This document shows, one piece after another, positions 8,763 to 16,825 of a stretch of DNA of 64,000 nucleotides. The position numbers and the translations under genes are program-made. The notes beneath the pieces are model-generated. The model saw only the letters and a program-made list of their open reading frames with translations. It was not told the DNA's origin and ran no database searches. The first letter of the stretch is position 1, and each line of letters starts with the position of its first letter. The stretch comes from Rhodospirillales bacterium (GTDB lineage Bacteria > Pseudomonadota > Alphaproteobacteria > Rhodospirillales > Shumkoniaceae): positions 62,001 to 126,000 of the forward strand of contig JANQJG010000214.1 of NCBI GenBank assembly GCA_028281785.1. The letters are read 5' to 3'.

Positions 8763-8992
8763 GTCTCTCCCTCGATCTGGAAACCGTCTGTGCTGGTTCA
8801 AGGGACTCGGTCCAGCGCACACGGACCGTTATCGCCTCCTCGTTCGCCGCACTCCCCGAGAACCCCAAGACAGCATCGGCGAGTGGGTGGGAGAACTCAA
8901 AAGACCGTTTCATGAAGATTTAATTATGGAATTGTTTAAATATATAAATACAAATTATAGTCAGTTAGGAAGAGTTATGAAATGAGGCGGTT
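8763..8992. promoter_or_regulatory. Divergent control region between the peptide-ABC operon and a LysR gene
   Basis: The 230-bp gap turns sharply AT-rich at about 8915-8980, in contrast to everything around it. On the minus strand a perfect TATAAT lies at 8959-8954 but has no good -35 box, as expected for a promoter that needs an activator. The interval 8932-8957 contains loosely dyadic AT-rich sequence (AATTGT ... ACAAATT) of the kind bound by LysR proteins. The arrangement is the classical one for a LysR activator controlling its divergent neighbour. Confidence 0.5.
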
Positions 8993-9907
8993 ATGGGACC
9001 GACATACGCGCGCATTCGCGCATTCAATGCCGTGGTCCGGGAAGGCGGCTTTTCCAAAGCCGCGATCGCCCTGGGCGTTAGCCAGCCCGCAGTCACCGCA
9101 CAGATCCGTAGATTGGAGAGCGACTACGGACGACTACTGTTCGAGCGGCTTGGGAACGGTGCACGGCCGACGGCGCTCGGACGGCAACTCTATCGCATCA
9201 CGCAGCGCATCCACGATATCGAGGACGCGGCCGACGCCTTGCTTCGGGGCGACGACGGATTGGAAGGGCAGGAGCTCAAGGTCGCCACGGCATCGCCGCA
9301 GGTCTTCATGCCGCTTCTCGCGGGCTTTCAGAAGCAGCACCCGCAGATCTCGATGGAGATTACCCTGGGCAGCACGGGCGAGGTCATTGATCGCGTCTTG
9401 AACCGCCACGCGGATGTCGGATTGACCCCGACCCTGGCCCAGGACGAACGCCTCGACACCCTTCCCTTCACCTCGCATCACCCCGTCTTGCTCGTGCCCC
9501 AAAGCACGACCTGGGAGAGGCGGGATACCATCAGTCTGGCGGAACTGCATGGGGAACCCATCATCTTCAGAACCGGCTCCTCAATGACCCAGCGTCTCGT
9601 GGATGCCCTGTTGGCGGATCATGGCATGCAGCCCACACCGTCGCTCCGCTTGGCCACCCGCGAGGCCATGCAGGAAGCGGTCGCCAACGGCCTCGGCCTC
9701 GCATTCGTTCTCTACCGTGACGCGCCGCCCGATCCCCGCCTGAAGACCGTCGAGCTCCGAGAACCGACCGAGGAGGTTTGGGAGCACGTCGTCTGGCTCA
9801 AGCACCGCTCAAATGTGCCGATCGTGCGTGAATTCATCTCGATGGCCAAGGCCGACATCGTCTATTCCTCGATCTCAAAACGTGACACGCCGGACCGATT
9901 GGGCTGA
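8993..9907 (+). CDS. LysR-family transcriptional regulator
   Basis: The 304-residue protein has the N-terminal winged helix (residues 1-60; FSKAAIALGVSQPAVTAQIR is the recognition segment) and a two-lobed periplasmic-binding-like effector domain from about residue 90. Sequence style in the effector domain (STGEVIDRVLNRHADVGL) resembles CysB/phnW-associated regulators of organophosphonate genes, but this is only an impression. The start is preceded by GAGGCGG. It is divergent from the peptide-ABC operon, whose last gene encodes a phosphodiesterase-like enzyme, and 251 bp upstream of a co-directional AspT-type antiporter; either could be the target. Confidence 0.9.
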   Translation: MGPTYARIRAFNAVVREGGFSKAAIALGVSQPAVTAQIRRLESDYGRLLFERLGNGARPTALGRQLYRITQRIHDIEDAADALLRGDDGLEGQELKVATASPQVFMPLLAGFQKQHPQISMEITLGSTGEVIDRVLNRHADVGLTPTLAQDERLDTLPFTSHHPVLLVPQSTTWERRDTISLAELHGEPIIFRTGSSMTQRLVDALLADHGMQPTPSLRLATREAMQEAVANGLGLAFVLYRDAPPDPRLKTVELREPTEEVWEHVVWLKHRSNVPIVREFISMAKADIVYSSISKRDTPDRLG

Positions 9908-10158
9908 AGGCCCTTGGAGCCAGAGGGTCAGGCGGCACCACGAAGACGGCGTGTAAGAGTCTGTTTGAGTACTTACCTAGTGAATTGAGTTGAAGGCGAT
10001 CATGTAAATCCCAAGCACGGTCCATCTTTTTTGGGGTAGCTTCCTTTCTTATGAACGCCAAGGATCGATTGGACTGACCGATCGCCATCGGTTTTGGACC
10101 GACACCAGCGGAGTAAGTTCTACATGCTATCCGCGCCACCGCTCGAAGGGATGGGGGC

Positions 10159-11847
10159 ATGGAAATCGACTTCTACCAGGTTCTCTCGAAAAGCACCGTC
10201 CTTGTCGTGTTTACCGCCATCGCGGTTGGATATCTCGTCGGCAATGTAAGGGTTGCGCGCTTCGAGATCGGCCCGACGGGAGGGGTGCTTCTGTGCGCGC
10301 TGGTCCTTGGACATTACGGGTTCGAGGTCGATCCCGTCCTGCAGTCGATCGGCTTCACATTGTTCATCTATTCCGTCGGCTGGCAGGCAGGCCCACAAAT
10401 CCTCAATGTCCTGGGACAGGATGGCCCGCGTTACGTTGCGCTCACGCTTTTCGTCGCCATCGGGTCGGTCGCTCTCGTTTTGGCGTTGGCCGCAGCCGTC
10501 GGTCTCGACAACACACTTGCCGCCGGACTGCTGGCGGGCGGGCTGACCAGCACACCGACTCTTGTTGGCGCTCAAAACGCCGTCAGCTCCGGATTGGCTG
10601 TCGTGCCCGAGGGCGCATCGGCGAGCGATCTGATCCGCAACATCAGTACGGGCTATGCCATCACCTATGTGTTCGGAACGGTGGGCCTTCTGATCATGGT
10701 CAAACTCGTTCCAAGCGTGTTGCGCATCAACCTCGCCGATGAAGCAAAAAGGTTTGCCCGCGAACATGGGTTCGGTAGGGAGGGCGCGGCCGCACGAATC
10801 GAACGCCCCATTCTACGCGCCTATGTCGTGGACCAAGAGGTCTTCGAGGGCAAGACGCTCTCCCAGATCCGTGCCGAGCTCAAGCTCGATACCCAGGGAC
10901 GGGGCTTGGTCTACAAGATCAAACGCGGCAACGAGTTCATTGAGCCGGGCCCCGATACCGTCATCGAGCATAGTGACAAAATCGCGCTTTTCGGCTCCCC
11001 AAGGCAGCACCGCGAGGCGCGAGAGGAGTTTCACCTCGGCGAAGAGATCCTTGACGAGGATCTGATCGACGCGGTCATAGACATCGCGGAAATTGTCGTC
11101 ACCAATGAAAAGATTTTGAACCGGAGCCTTGGTGATATCGGCATCCTGGCAAACTACGGTTGCTTTCTGTCAGGAATAAAACGATCGCAAATCGAGTTGC
11201 CGCTCACGCCTGAAACGCGCCTGCGCAAGGGCGACGTGATGACGGTCAGTGGCGAGCGATCGTTTCTCGATCGCCTGATCGCGGATCTCGGAACCGAAGA
11301 GCGCAAAGTCACCGAGACCGATCTGGTCACCTTCGCGGCCGGCATCGTGCTTGGTCTCTTCATCGGACAGATCACCGTGAAATTCGGCGGCATCGATGTC
11401 GGCATCGGCAACGCCGGAGGGCTGCTGCTTTCCGGTATCCTCGTCGGCTTCACGCGCGCCAATCGCCCGACCTTCGGCCGCATGCCGGCGGCGGCCCGTT
11501 TCATCTTGATGGAGTTGGGGCTGATGCTGTTCATGGTCGGGGTGGGGCTCAACGCGGGGAGCGGCATCGTAGCGGCCCTCGGCTCGGTCGGGCCGGAGCT
11601 TTTTCTCTGTGGCGTCGTCGTGACATGCCTGCCCCTGATCGCCGGCTATTTCTTCGGCCGCATCGTGTTGAAGATGAACCGTGCGGTCCTGCTGGGGGCG
11701 CTGACCGGCGCGATGACGAGCACGCCCGCCCTTGGAATCGTTCAGCAGGCGGCCAAATCCAACGTTCCCGCCCTCGGCTATGCGGGAACCTATGCGCTGG
11801 CCAACGTCCTGTTGACGCTGGCCGGCACGATCATCGTGGTCCTTTAA
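10159..11847 (+). CDS. AspT/YidE/YbjL-family antiporter with paired TrkA-C domains
   Basis: The 562-residue protein is built as two homologous five-helix blocks (about 10-205 and 375-562) around a central soluble part containing two RCK/TrkA-C domains (about 215-370). The repeat is visible as AAGLLAGGLTSTPTLVGAQ in the first half and LLGALTGAMTSTPALGIVQ in the second. This is the architecture of the aspartate:alanine exchanger family. The best known member, Tetragenococcus AspT, exchanges L-Asp for L-Ala; most relatives have unknown substrates. It is apparently monocistronic, with a weak AAGGGA before the ATG. Confidence 0.9.
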   Translation: MEIDFYQVLSKSTVLVVFTAIAVGYLVGNVRVARFEIGPTGGVLLCALVLGHYGFEVDPVLQSIGFTLFIYSVGWQAGPQILNVLGQDGPRYVALTLFVAIGSVALVLALAAAVGLDNTLAAGLLAGGLTSTPTLVGAQNAVSSGLAVVPEGASASDLIRNISTGYAITYVFGTVGLLIMVKLVPSVLRINLADEAKRFAREHGFGREGAAARIERPILRAYVVDQEVFEGKTLSQIRAELKLDTQGRGLVYKIKRGNEFIEPGPDTVIEHSDKIALFGSPRQHREAREEFHLGEEILDEDLIDAVIDIAEIVVTNEKILNRSLGDIGILANYGCFLSGIKRSQIELPLTPETRLRKGDVMTVSGERSFLDRLIADLGTEERKVTETDLVTFAAGIVLGLFIGQITVKFGGIDVGIGNAGGLLLSGILVGFTRANRPTFGRMPAAARFILMELGLMLFMVGVGLNAGSGIVAALGSVGPELFLCGVVVTCLPLIAGYFFGRIVLKMNRAVLLGALTGAMTSTPALGIVQQAAKSNVPALGYAGTYALANVLLTLAGTIIVVL

Positions 11848-11916
11848 CCAGTACCGTGTCACGAGGCGGCGTTCTGAAATCCTTGTACGTGATCTCCAGT
11901 CTGCCAAAATAGTCCG

Positions 11917-13161
11917 ATGGTGAGCCAACCAACCGACGTTGTGCTTTGTCATGAATGCGACCTGCCGCATGCGGTCGTTCCCCTCACGGGCGGACTCAGG
12001 GCATTGTGCAGCCGATGCGGCGCAGCGCTGTACGACGCATCGAAGGACGACCTGGACAGGCCGCTCGCATTTGCCGCCGCGGGCATGATCCTTTTTCTCC
12101 TGGCCAATTACTTCCCGTTCATGACGTTCGAGATGGAGGGCCGTGAGCAGACCAACAATCTGATCTCCGGCACCATCGAGTTCTGGATGGCGGACTATCA
12201 GGAGCTGTCCGTTCTGGTGTTCCTGGTAAGCATCTGCCTCCCCTTCGTCAGCTTGGCCCTGATGCTTTATCTGCTGACCGGGCTGCGCCTGGGCATGAGG
12301 CCCCCGATGGCGGCCGAGGCGCTTCGGGCGATTTTCCTCCTGCGCCCTTGGGCGATGATGGAGGTCTATATGCTTGGCGTCATCGTCGCCATCGTAAAGC
12401 TGTCGGACTTCGCGGACATCACCCTGGGCCACGGGTTTTACGCGTTCACCGTCCTGATCCTCGCTGTCTCAGCCGCCAACGCCTCCCTCCACGCCAATAA
12501 GCTGTGGTCCCGGATCGGAACGGGCCATGGCGGCGACCCGGCGCCGTCCGCCGACGACGGGCTGATGAGCTGTCACGCTTGCAGTTATGTGATCGCACGG
12601 TCGCATTCGGACATGCATCGCCATCGCTGCCCGCGTTGCCATGTGCGGCTGCACCATCGCAAACCGGATAGCATCAACCGGACCTGGGCGCTGTTGATCG
12701 CCGCGGCGGTTTTCTACGTACCGGCCAATGTCTACCCGATCATGACCGTGATCTCTTTTGGGCAAGGGGCGCCGGATACGATCCTGTCGGGAGTCGTGCA
12801 CTTGATCGAGGCCGAGCAATGGTCCATCGCTCTTCTGGTATTCTTTGCCAGCATATTTGTTCCGATCCTGAAAATCGGAATTATCGCGTTCCTGTTGATC
12901 AGCGTACATTTCCACGCATCCTGGCGGCCCAGGGAGCGAACCGTGGCCTATAGGATTACCGAGTTCATCGGCCGCTGGTCCATGATCGACATCTTCATGA
13001 TCTCGATCCTGGTGGCGCTGGTGAAGCTGGATGCCGTCGCGACGATCGAGGTGGGGCCCGGCGCGGTCGCCTTTGCCGCTGTCGTCATATTGACTATGCT
13101 CGCCGCCATGAGCTTCGATCCGCGCCTTATATGGGACCGGGCAGAGGCGCGAAATGGTTGA
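11917..13161 (+). CDS. pqiA: Paraquat-inducible protein A family (PqiA)
   Basis: The 414-residue protein contains two copies of the PqiA domain, each with a cytoplasmic zinc-ribbon-like Cys set followed by four membrane helices. The Cys pairs are C11/C14 with C31/C34, and C219/C222 with C238/C241. PqiA is the inner-membrane partner of the MCE protein PqiB in lipid traffic across the envelope. The pqiB start lies inside the end of this gene (8-bp overlap), and pqiC follows, so the operon is complete. The start codon has only a weak ribosome binding site. Confidence 0.93.
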   Translation: MVSQPTDVVLCHECDLPHAVVPLTGGLRALCSRCGAALYDASKDDLDRPLAFAAAGMILFLLANYFPFMTFEMEGREQTNNLISGTIEFWMADYQELSVLVFLVSICLPFVSLALMLYLLTGLRLGMRPPMAAEALRAIFLLRPWAMMEVYMLGVIVAIVKLSDFADITLGHGFYAFTVLILAVSAANASLHANKLWSRIGTGHGGDPAPSADDGLMSCHACSYVIARSHSDMHRHRCPRCHVRLHHRKPDSINRTWALLIAAAVFYVPANVYPIMTVISFGQGAPDTILSGVVHLIEAEQWSIALLVFFASIFVPILKIGIIAFLLISVHFHASWRPRERTVAYRITEFIGRWSMIDIFMISILVALVKLDAVATIEVGPGAVAFAAVVILTMLAAMSFDPRLIWDRAEARNG

Positions 13162-14833
13162 GCCCTTGAACCAGGAAGACCCGGGCCTGGCCGAACCCAA
13201 GGTCCGGGGCGGATTCCGGCTCTCGCCGATCTGGATTTTCCCGATCGTGGCGATCGCCATCGGCGGCTGGCTGGTCTACCAGGCCTTGGCCGAACGAGGC
13301 CCCACCATCACCATCAGCTTCGAATCGGCGGATGGGATCGAGGAAGGCAAGACAAAGGTCAAGTACCGGGAAGTCGACGTCGGCGTCGTCGAGACGGTCA
13401 GCATCAAGGAAGACTTCTCCGGCGTCCTCGTCACCGTGCAGATAAGGAAGGAGGCGACATCCTACCTGACGGAGAACGCCCGGTTCTGGGTCGTTCGGCC
13501 GCAGGTTGGCACCCGCGGCATCACGGGCCTGGGAACCCTCGTTTCGGGGGCCTTCATCGAGATCGAGCCGGGCCGAAGCGGCGACGCCATGCGCGATTTT
13601 ACCGGTCTCGAGTCACCACCCGTCATTACGACCGACGACCCCGGCAAGGAGTTCGTGCTGATAACGGAGAAGCTGGGATCCTACTCCACCGGTTCGCCCG
13701 TCTATTACCGGGGCCTGGAGGTGGGCGAGGTTCTGGGGCACAGGCTGACCGAAAACCGGCGGGAATTCGAGGTCTACGTCTTCGTTCACCAGCCCCACGA
13801 CGAGCTGATCCGCAGCAATACGAGATTCTGGAACGTCAGCGGCATCAACGTCTCGATCGACGCCGACGGCATGAACTTGAATGTCGAGTCGCTGCAGGCC
13901 CTGGCCCTGGGCGGCATCGCTTTCGACACCCCCGGAGACCTGGCTGCCGGAACGCCGAGCGAAGCCGGCGAAGTTTTCCGCCTGTACGATACCGAGGACG
14001 CGGTTGAGGAAGCCGTCTTTGCCGAGACGTTCCGCTGGATCGCCTATTTCGATGGATCCGTCCGGGGCCTTTCGAAAGGCGCGCCGGTGGAATTCAAGGG
14101 TATCCGCATCGGCGAGGTGGTCGACGTTCGACTGGTGTTTGAAAGGTCGTCCGGCCAGCACCGGATTCCGGTTCTCTTGGATATCGAGCCCGAGCGTGTC
14201 TCCGTGACAGGGGAAGGAGCGGTGGGCCGGACCATCAACCGGGATCAACACCTGACGGATATGAACCGGCTGATCGCGGCCGGGCTGCGGGCGCGGCTGA
14301 AAGGCGGCAACCTGATCACCGGCCAGTTGCTGGTCGATCTCGATTTTTTCCCGGATGAAGACGCGATGATGCGAGGTACCGGCGACATTCCGGAGATACC
14401 CACCGTCCCCCGAAGTATCGAGGAAATCACCCAGTCGGTCACCGCCCTGCTGGACAAGATCCAAGGCCTTCCCCTCAATGAGCTGACGGAAAGCCTGACC
14501 AACACGGCCAAGAGTGTCGAAACCCTGGTCAGCTCAGACGAAATCCCGAGCGCCATAAGGTCCCTCGACGAGACCTTGGCGACCCTCAACCGGGTCGTGT
14601 CCAACGTGGACACCCAGATCGCGCCGGAAGCTCAATCGGCTCTCAGCGAAGCACGCCTGACCTTGCAGACGACGCGCGAGGCGTTATCGCCTGATTCGCC
14701 GCTCCGCTATGATCTTGAAACGACTCTCAAGGAACTGGCGGCGGCGGCGCGGTCGATTCGCCTCCTGGCCGAGTATCTGGAAAGCAACCCGAACGCCCTG
14801 ATCTATGGACGGGGAGGGAGGCCCACGCAATGA
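13154..14833 (+). CDS. pqiB: MCE/MlaD-domain protein (PqiB)
   Basis: The 559-residue product begins with a short cytoplasmic tail and one membrane helix (IWIFPIVAIAIGGWLVYQAL, about residues 27-46), followed by three MlaD/MCE domains (about 50-135, 160-225 and 285-390) and a long C-terminal helical region with low hydrophobicity (about 410-550). In E. coli, PqiB forms a hexameric syringe-like tube that spans the periplasm and carries lipids. Overlaps at both ends with pqiA and pqiC support a single translational unit. Confidence 0.93.
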   Translation: MVEPLNQEDPGLAEPKVRGGFRLSPIWIFPIVAIAIGGWLVYQALAERGPTITISFESADGIEEGKTKVKYREVDVGVVETVSIKEDFSGVLVTVQIRKEATSYLTENARFWVVRPQVGTRGITGLGTLVSGAFIEIEPGRSGDAMRDFTGLESPPVITTDDPGKEFVLITEKLGSYSTGSPVYYRGLEVGEVLGHRLTENRREFEVYVFVHQPHDELIRSNTRFWNVSGINVSIDADGMNLNVESLQALALGGIAFDTPGDLAAGTPSEAGEVFRLYDTEDAVEEAVFAETFRWIAYFDGSVRGLSKGAPVEFKGIRIGEVVDVRLVFERSSGQHRIPVLLDIEPERVSVTGEGAVGRTINRDQHLTDMNRLIAAGLRARLKGGNLITGQLLVDLDFFPDEDAMMRGTGDIPEIPTVPRSIEEITQSVTALLDKIQGLPLNELTESLTNTAKSVETLVSSDEIPSAIRSLDETLATLNRVVSNVDTQIAPEAQSALSEARLTLQTTREALSPDSPLRYDLETTLKELAAAARSIRLLAEYLESNPNALIYGRGGRPTQ

Positions 14834-15426
14834 CAACCCTTGGCCGATGGTTTGGCCTCTGCCTGGTCGCCGTTATTGTCAGTGCCTGCGGCGTCGGCCC
14901 GTCCGCCCCGGGCCGCTTCTATGTTCTGTCCTCGCCGCCGGACTTGGCCATGCTGGAGACGCCGCGGAAGCTCACCCTCGGTGTCGGACCGGTGACCCTG
15001 CCGCCCCACCTCGACCGGACGCAGATCGTCACCCAGGCGACCCGGCATCGCCTCGACCTGAAGGATCTGGATCAATGGGCGGAACCCCTGGGAGACGGGT
15101 TCACCCGCGTCTTGGCCCAGAACCTCTCGCAGTTGATGCGCACCGACGCGGTGTTCCAGTTCCCCTGGCGCCGCCCTGTGACGGTTCAGTATCAGGTAAC
15201 CGTCAACGTATTGCGGTTTGACACCGATGCGGAGGGCGGAAGCGTCCTCGTCGCCCGTTGGGACGTCATCCGGGGCGACGGTCAGGAACTCCTGTTCTCG
15301 CGAACCTCCCTCTTTCGGTCGCAAGCTTCGGCCGAGGGCATCGAGCCCATCGTCGCCGCCATGAGCGGCAACCTTGCAGAGCTCAGCCGCGAGATCGCGG
15401 CCGGGCTGACGGAGCTGGCCAAGTAG
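14830..15426 (+). CDS. pqiC: PqiC-type outer-membrane lipoprotein (ABC-type transport auxiliary family)
   Basis: The 198-residue product has a lipoprotein signal ending VIVSAC, with the lipidated Cys at residue 20, and then the YVLSSPP and PHLDRTQIVTQ segments typical of the PqiC/YmbA family. It is expected to anchor the distal end of the PqiB tube at the outer membrane. Its ATG overlaps the pqiB stop by 4 bases (ATGA). Confidence 0.92.
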   Translation: MTTLGRWFGLCLVAVIVSACGVGPSAPGRFYVLSSPPDLAMLETPRKLTLGVGPVTLPPHLDRTQIVTQATRHRLDLKDLDQWAEPLGDGFTRVLAQNLSQLMRTDAVFQFPWRRPVTVQYQVTVNVLRFDTDAEGGSVLVARWDVIRGDGQELLFSRTSLFRSQASAEGIEPIVAAMSGNLAELSREIAAGLTELAK

Positions 15427-15516
15427 AGCTTGGCCGAGAGGGTCGTTGCCGACGAGGAACGTTCCCATCGCCATCCTTCTTGATTCGCCGAACCGGAGTC
15501 CAAACCTAAGGGCCAA

Positions 15517-16251
15517 GTGGCAAAACGCATCGAGCAATCAATGGAGGGTGGAGTGAACGGGACCTATGCAGCGGTCGCCTGTGCCGCCATGGCCATTCTG
15601 ATTGGCGGATGTGCCGGGCAAAACCCGGTTGGCGAACCCACCGTCAAAGTGGGCGAAGTCAACACCTCGGGCTTCCTTGCCGACTATTCGATTCTGCGCA
15701 CCGGCGGGGAAGAAGAGGGCACGCTGGTCTATTGGAACCCGGATGTGGATTTCACGGCCTACGACAAGGTGATCATTGACCCCGTAACGGTCTGGCTCGG
15801 CACCGAATCCAACTTGAAGGACGTGGCGCCGCCGGAACGGCAACAGCTCGCCGACTCATTCCACGCCGCCATGGCCCAGGAACTCGGCAAGGACTTCGAA
15901 ATCGTCACCGCGCCCGGGCCGGGAACCATGCGCGTCCGTATCGCGCTGACGGACGCCAGGTCTTCGAATCCGACCCTGGATACGATCTCCACCTATATCC
16001 CGCAGGTCCGCCTGCTTCAGACCGCCGCGACCATGGGCTCCGACACCGCGGGCTTCGTCGGCGAGGCGAGCGCCGAGGGAGAAGTCATCGACGCCCAGAC
16101 CGGAAAACTTCTCGCCTCTGGGGTCGACCGCCGCGCGGGCACCAAGGCGCTCGGCGACAGCACATTCAGCTCTTGGGGCGATGCCGAGAAGGCGTTCGAG
16201 GCCTGGGCCAAGCAGTTCAGCAACAACCTCAAGAAACGACAGGCCTCGTAA
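15517..16251 (+). CDS. DUF3313-family lipoprotein
   Basis: Taking the GTG at 15517, preceded by AAGGG and giving a basic KR near the N-terminus, the product has 244 residues; an ATG at 15541 and a GTG at 15553 are possible alternatives. A lipobox LIGGC is visible, followed by FLADYSILR and YDKVIIDPVTVW, the landmarks of DUF3313 proteins. These are uncharacterised outer-membrane-type lipoproteins. It lies 90 bp after pqiC on the same strand and could be co-transcribed with pqiABC. Confidence 0.85.
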   Translation: MAKRIEQSMEGGVNGTYAAVACAAMAILIGGCAGQNPVGEPTVKVGEVNTSGFLADYSILRTGGEEEGTLVYWNPDVDFTAYDKVIIDPVTVWLGTESNLKDVAPPERQQLADSFHAAMAQELGKDFEIVTAPGPGTMRVRIALTDARSSNPTLDTISTYIPQVRLLQTAATMGSDTAGFVGEASAEGEVIDAQTGKLLASGVDRRAGTKALGDSTFSSWGDAEKAFEAWAKQFSNNLKKRQAS

Positions 16252-16265
16252 GTCGCCGTTTGGCC

Positions 16266-16316
16266 GTCCATGAACGAAGGAAAGTTCAGCGATGCGACCG
16301 ACATTCGTTCACGGAC
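16266..16316. terminator. Inverted repeat between two convergent genes
   Basis: GTCCATGAACGAA at 16266-16278 faces TTCGTTCACGGAC at 16304-16316, one mismatch in 13, which on the minus strand is a G-U wobble. It occupies almost the whole gap between the DUF3313 gene and the EF-hand gene, which converge on it. The loop is long (25 bases) and there is no U-run, so function as a bidirectional terminator is likely by position only. Confidence 0.4.
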
Positions 16317-16319
16317 AGC

Positions 16320-16730
16320 TCAAAACCCCGAGGTGATGCCGCGGCCAAAAACGGCAAACTCCTCATAGCTCAGGCGGCCGTCACGATCGGCGTCATAGGT
16401 CCGGAACTCGGTAAACTCCGCCTCGATGAATTCGAGCCCGGACAGGCGCCCGTCGCCGTTGCCGTCCGCGGCCGCAAAGGCTTCGCGAGAAAGCCGAACC
16501 TCGGTTGACGACAAGAAGGTGTCCTTGTCCGTGTCGCGCCAGGAGAAGATTTTCATCTTGTTGATCTCAAACTCCGGAACGTCGATCGAGCCATTCGCGT
16601 CGGTATCGAGCATCAAAAAGATGTTCCGAAGGTTCTCCTCGGGAGTCTGAGCGTCTGCCGGTGCCCATATCCAACCGATGATGGCCGCCAAGGAGGCCAC
16701 AGCCGCGACCCTTCGCAGTGCCTTGCCCAT
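16320..16730 (-). CDS. Secreted EF-hand calcium-binding protein
   Basis: I place the start at 16730, where ATG follows a strong GGAGGAG at 6 bases; a much longer open frame upstream is out of frame with the pump gene and is not real. The 136-residue product has a signal peptide (MGKALRRVAAVASLAAIIGW, ending near ADAQ) and four 12-residue EF loops at residues 42-53, 66-77, 89-100 and 113-124, each with Asp/Asn at positions 1, 3 and 5 and Glu at 12. It should bind calcium in the periplasm. It is the last gene of an RND efflux operon, 95 bp after the pump gene. Confidence 0.88.
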   Translation of the reverse strand: MGKALRRVAAVASLAAIIGWIWAPADAQTPEENLRNIFLMLDTDANGSIDVPEFEINKMKIFSWRDTDKDTFLSSTEVRLSREAFAAADGNGDGRLSGLEFIEAEFTEFRTYDADRDGRLSYEEFAVFGRGITSGF

Positions 16731-16825
16731 ATCGCTCCTCCACCGCTGATACCGCATCTTCATCTCAACCTGCCCCTTTGCTTCCGCGAACACCGATGGG
16801 TTACGAAGCCGCCTTCGACCTGGAC

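Noticed and set aside
10078..10095. Small hairpin CCGAT/ATCGG followed by TTTT between the LysR and AspT genes
   Set aside because: Five base pairs are too few to distinguish from chance, and it lies about 170 bp after the LysR stop.
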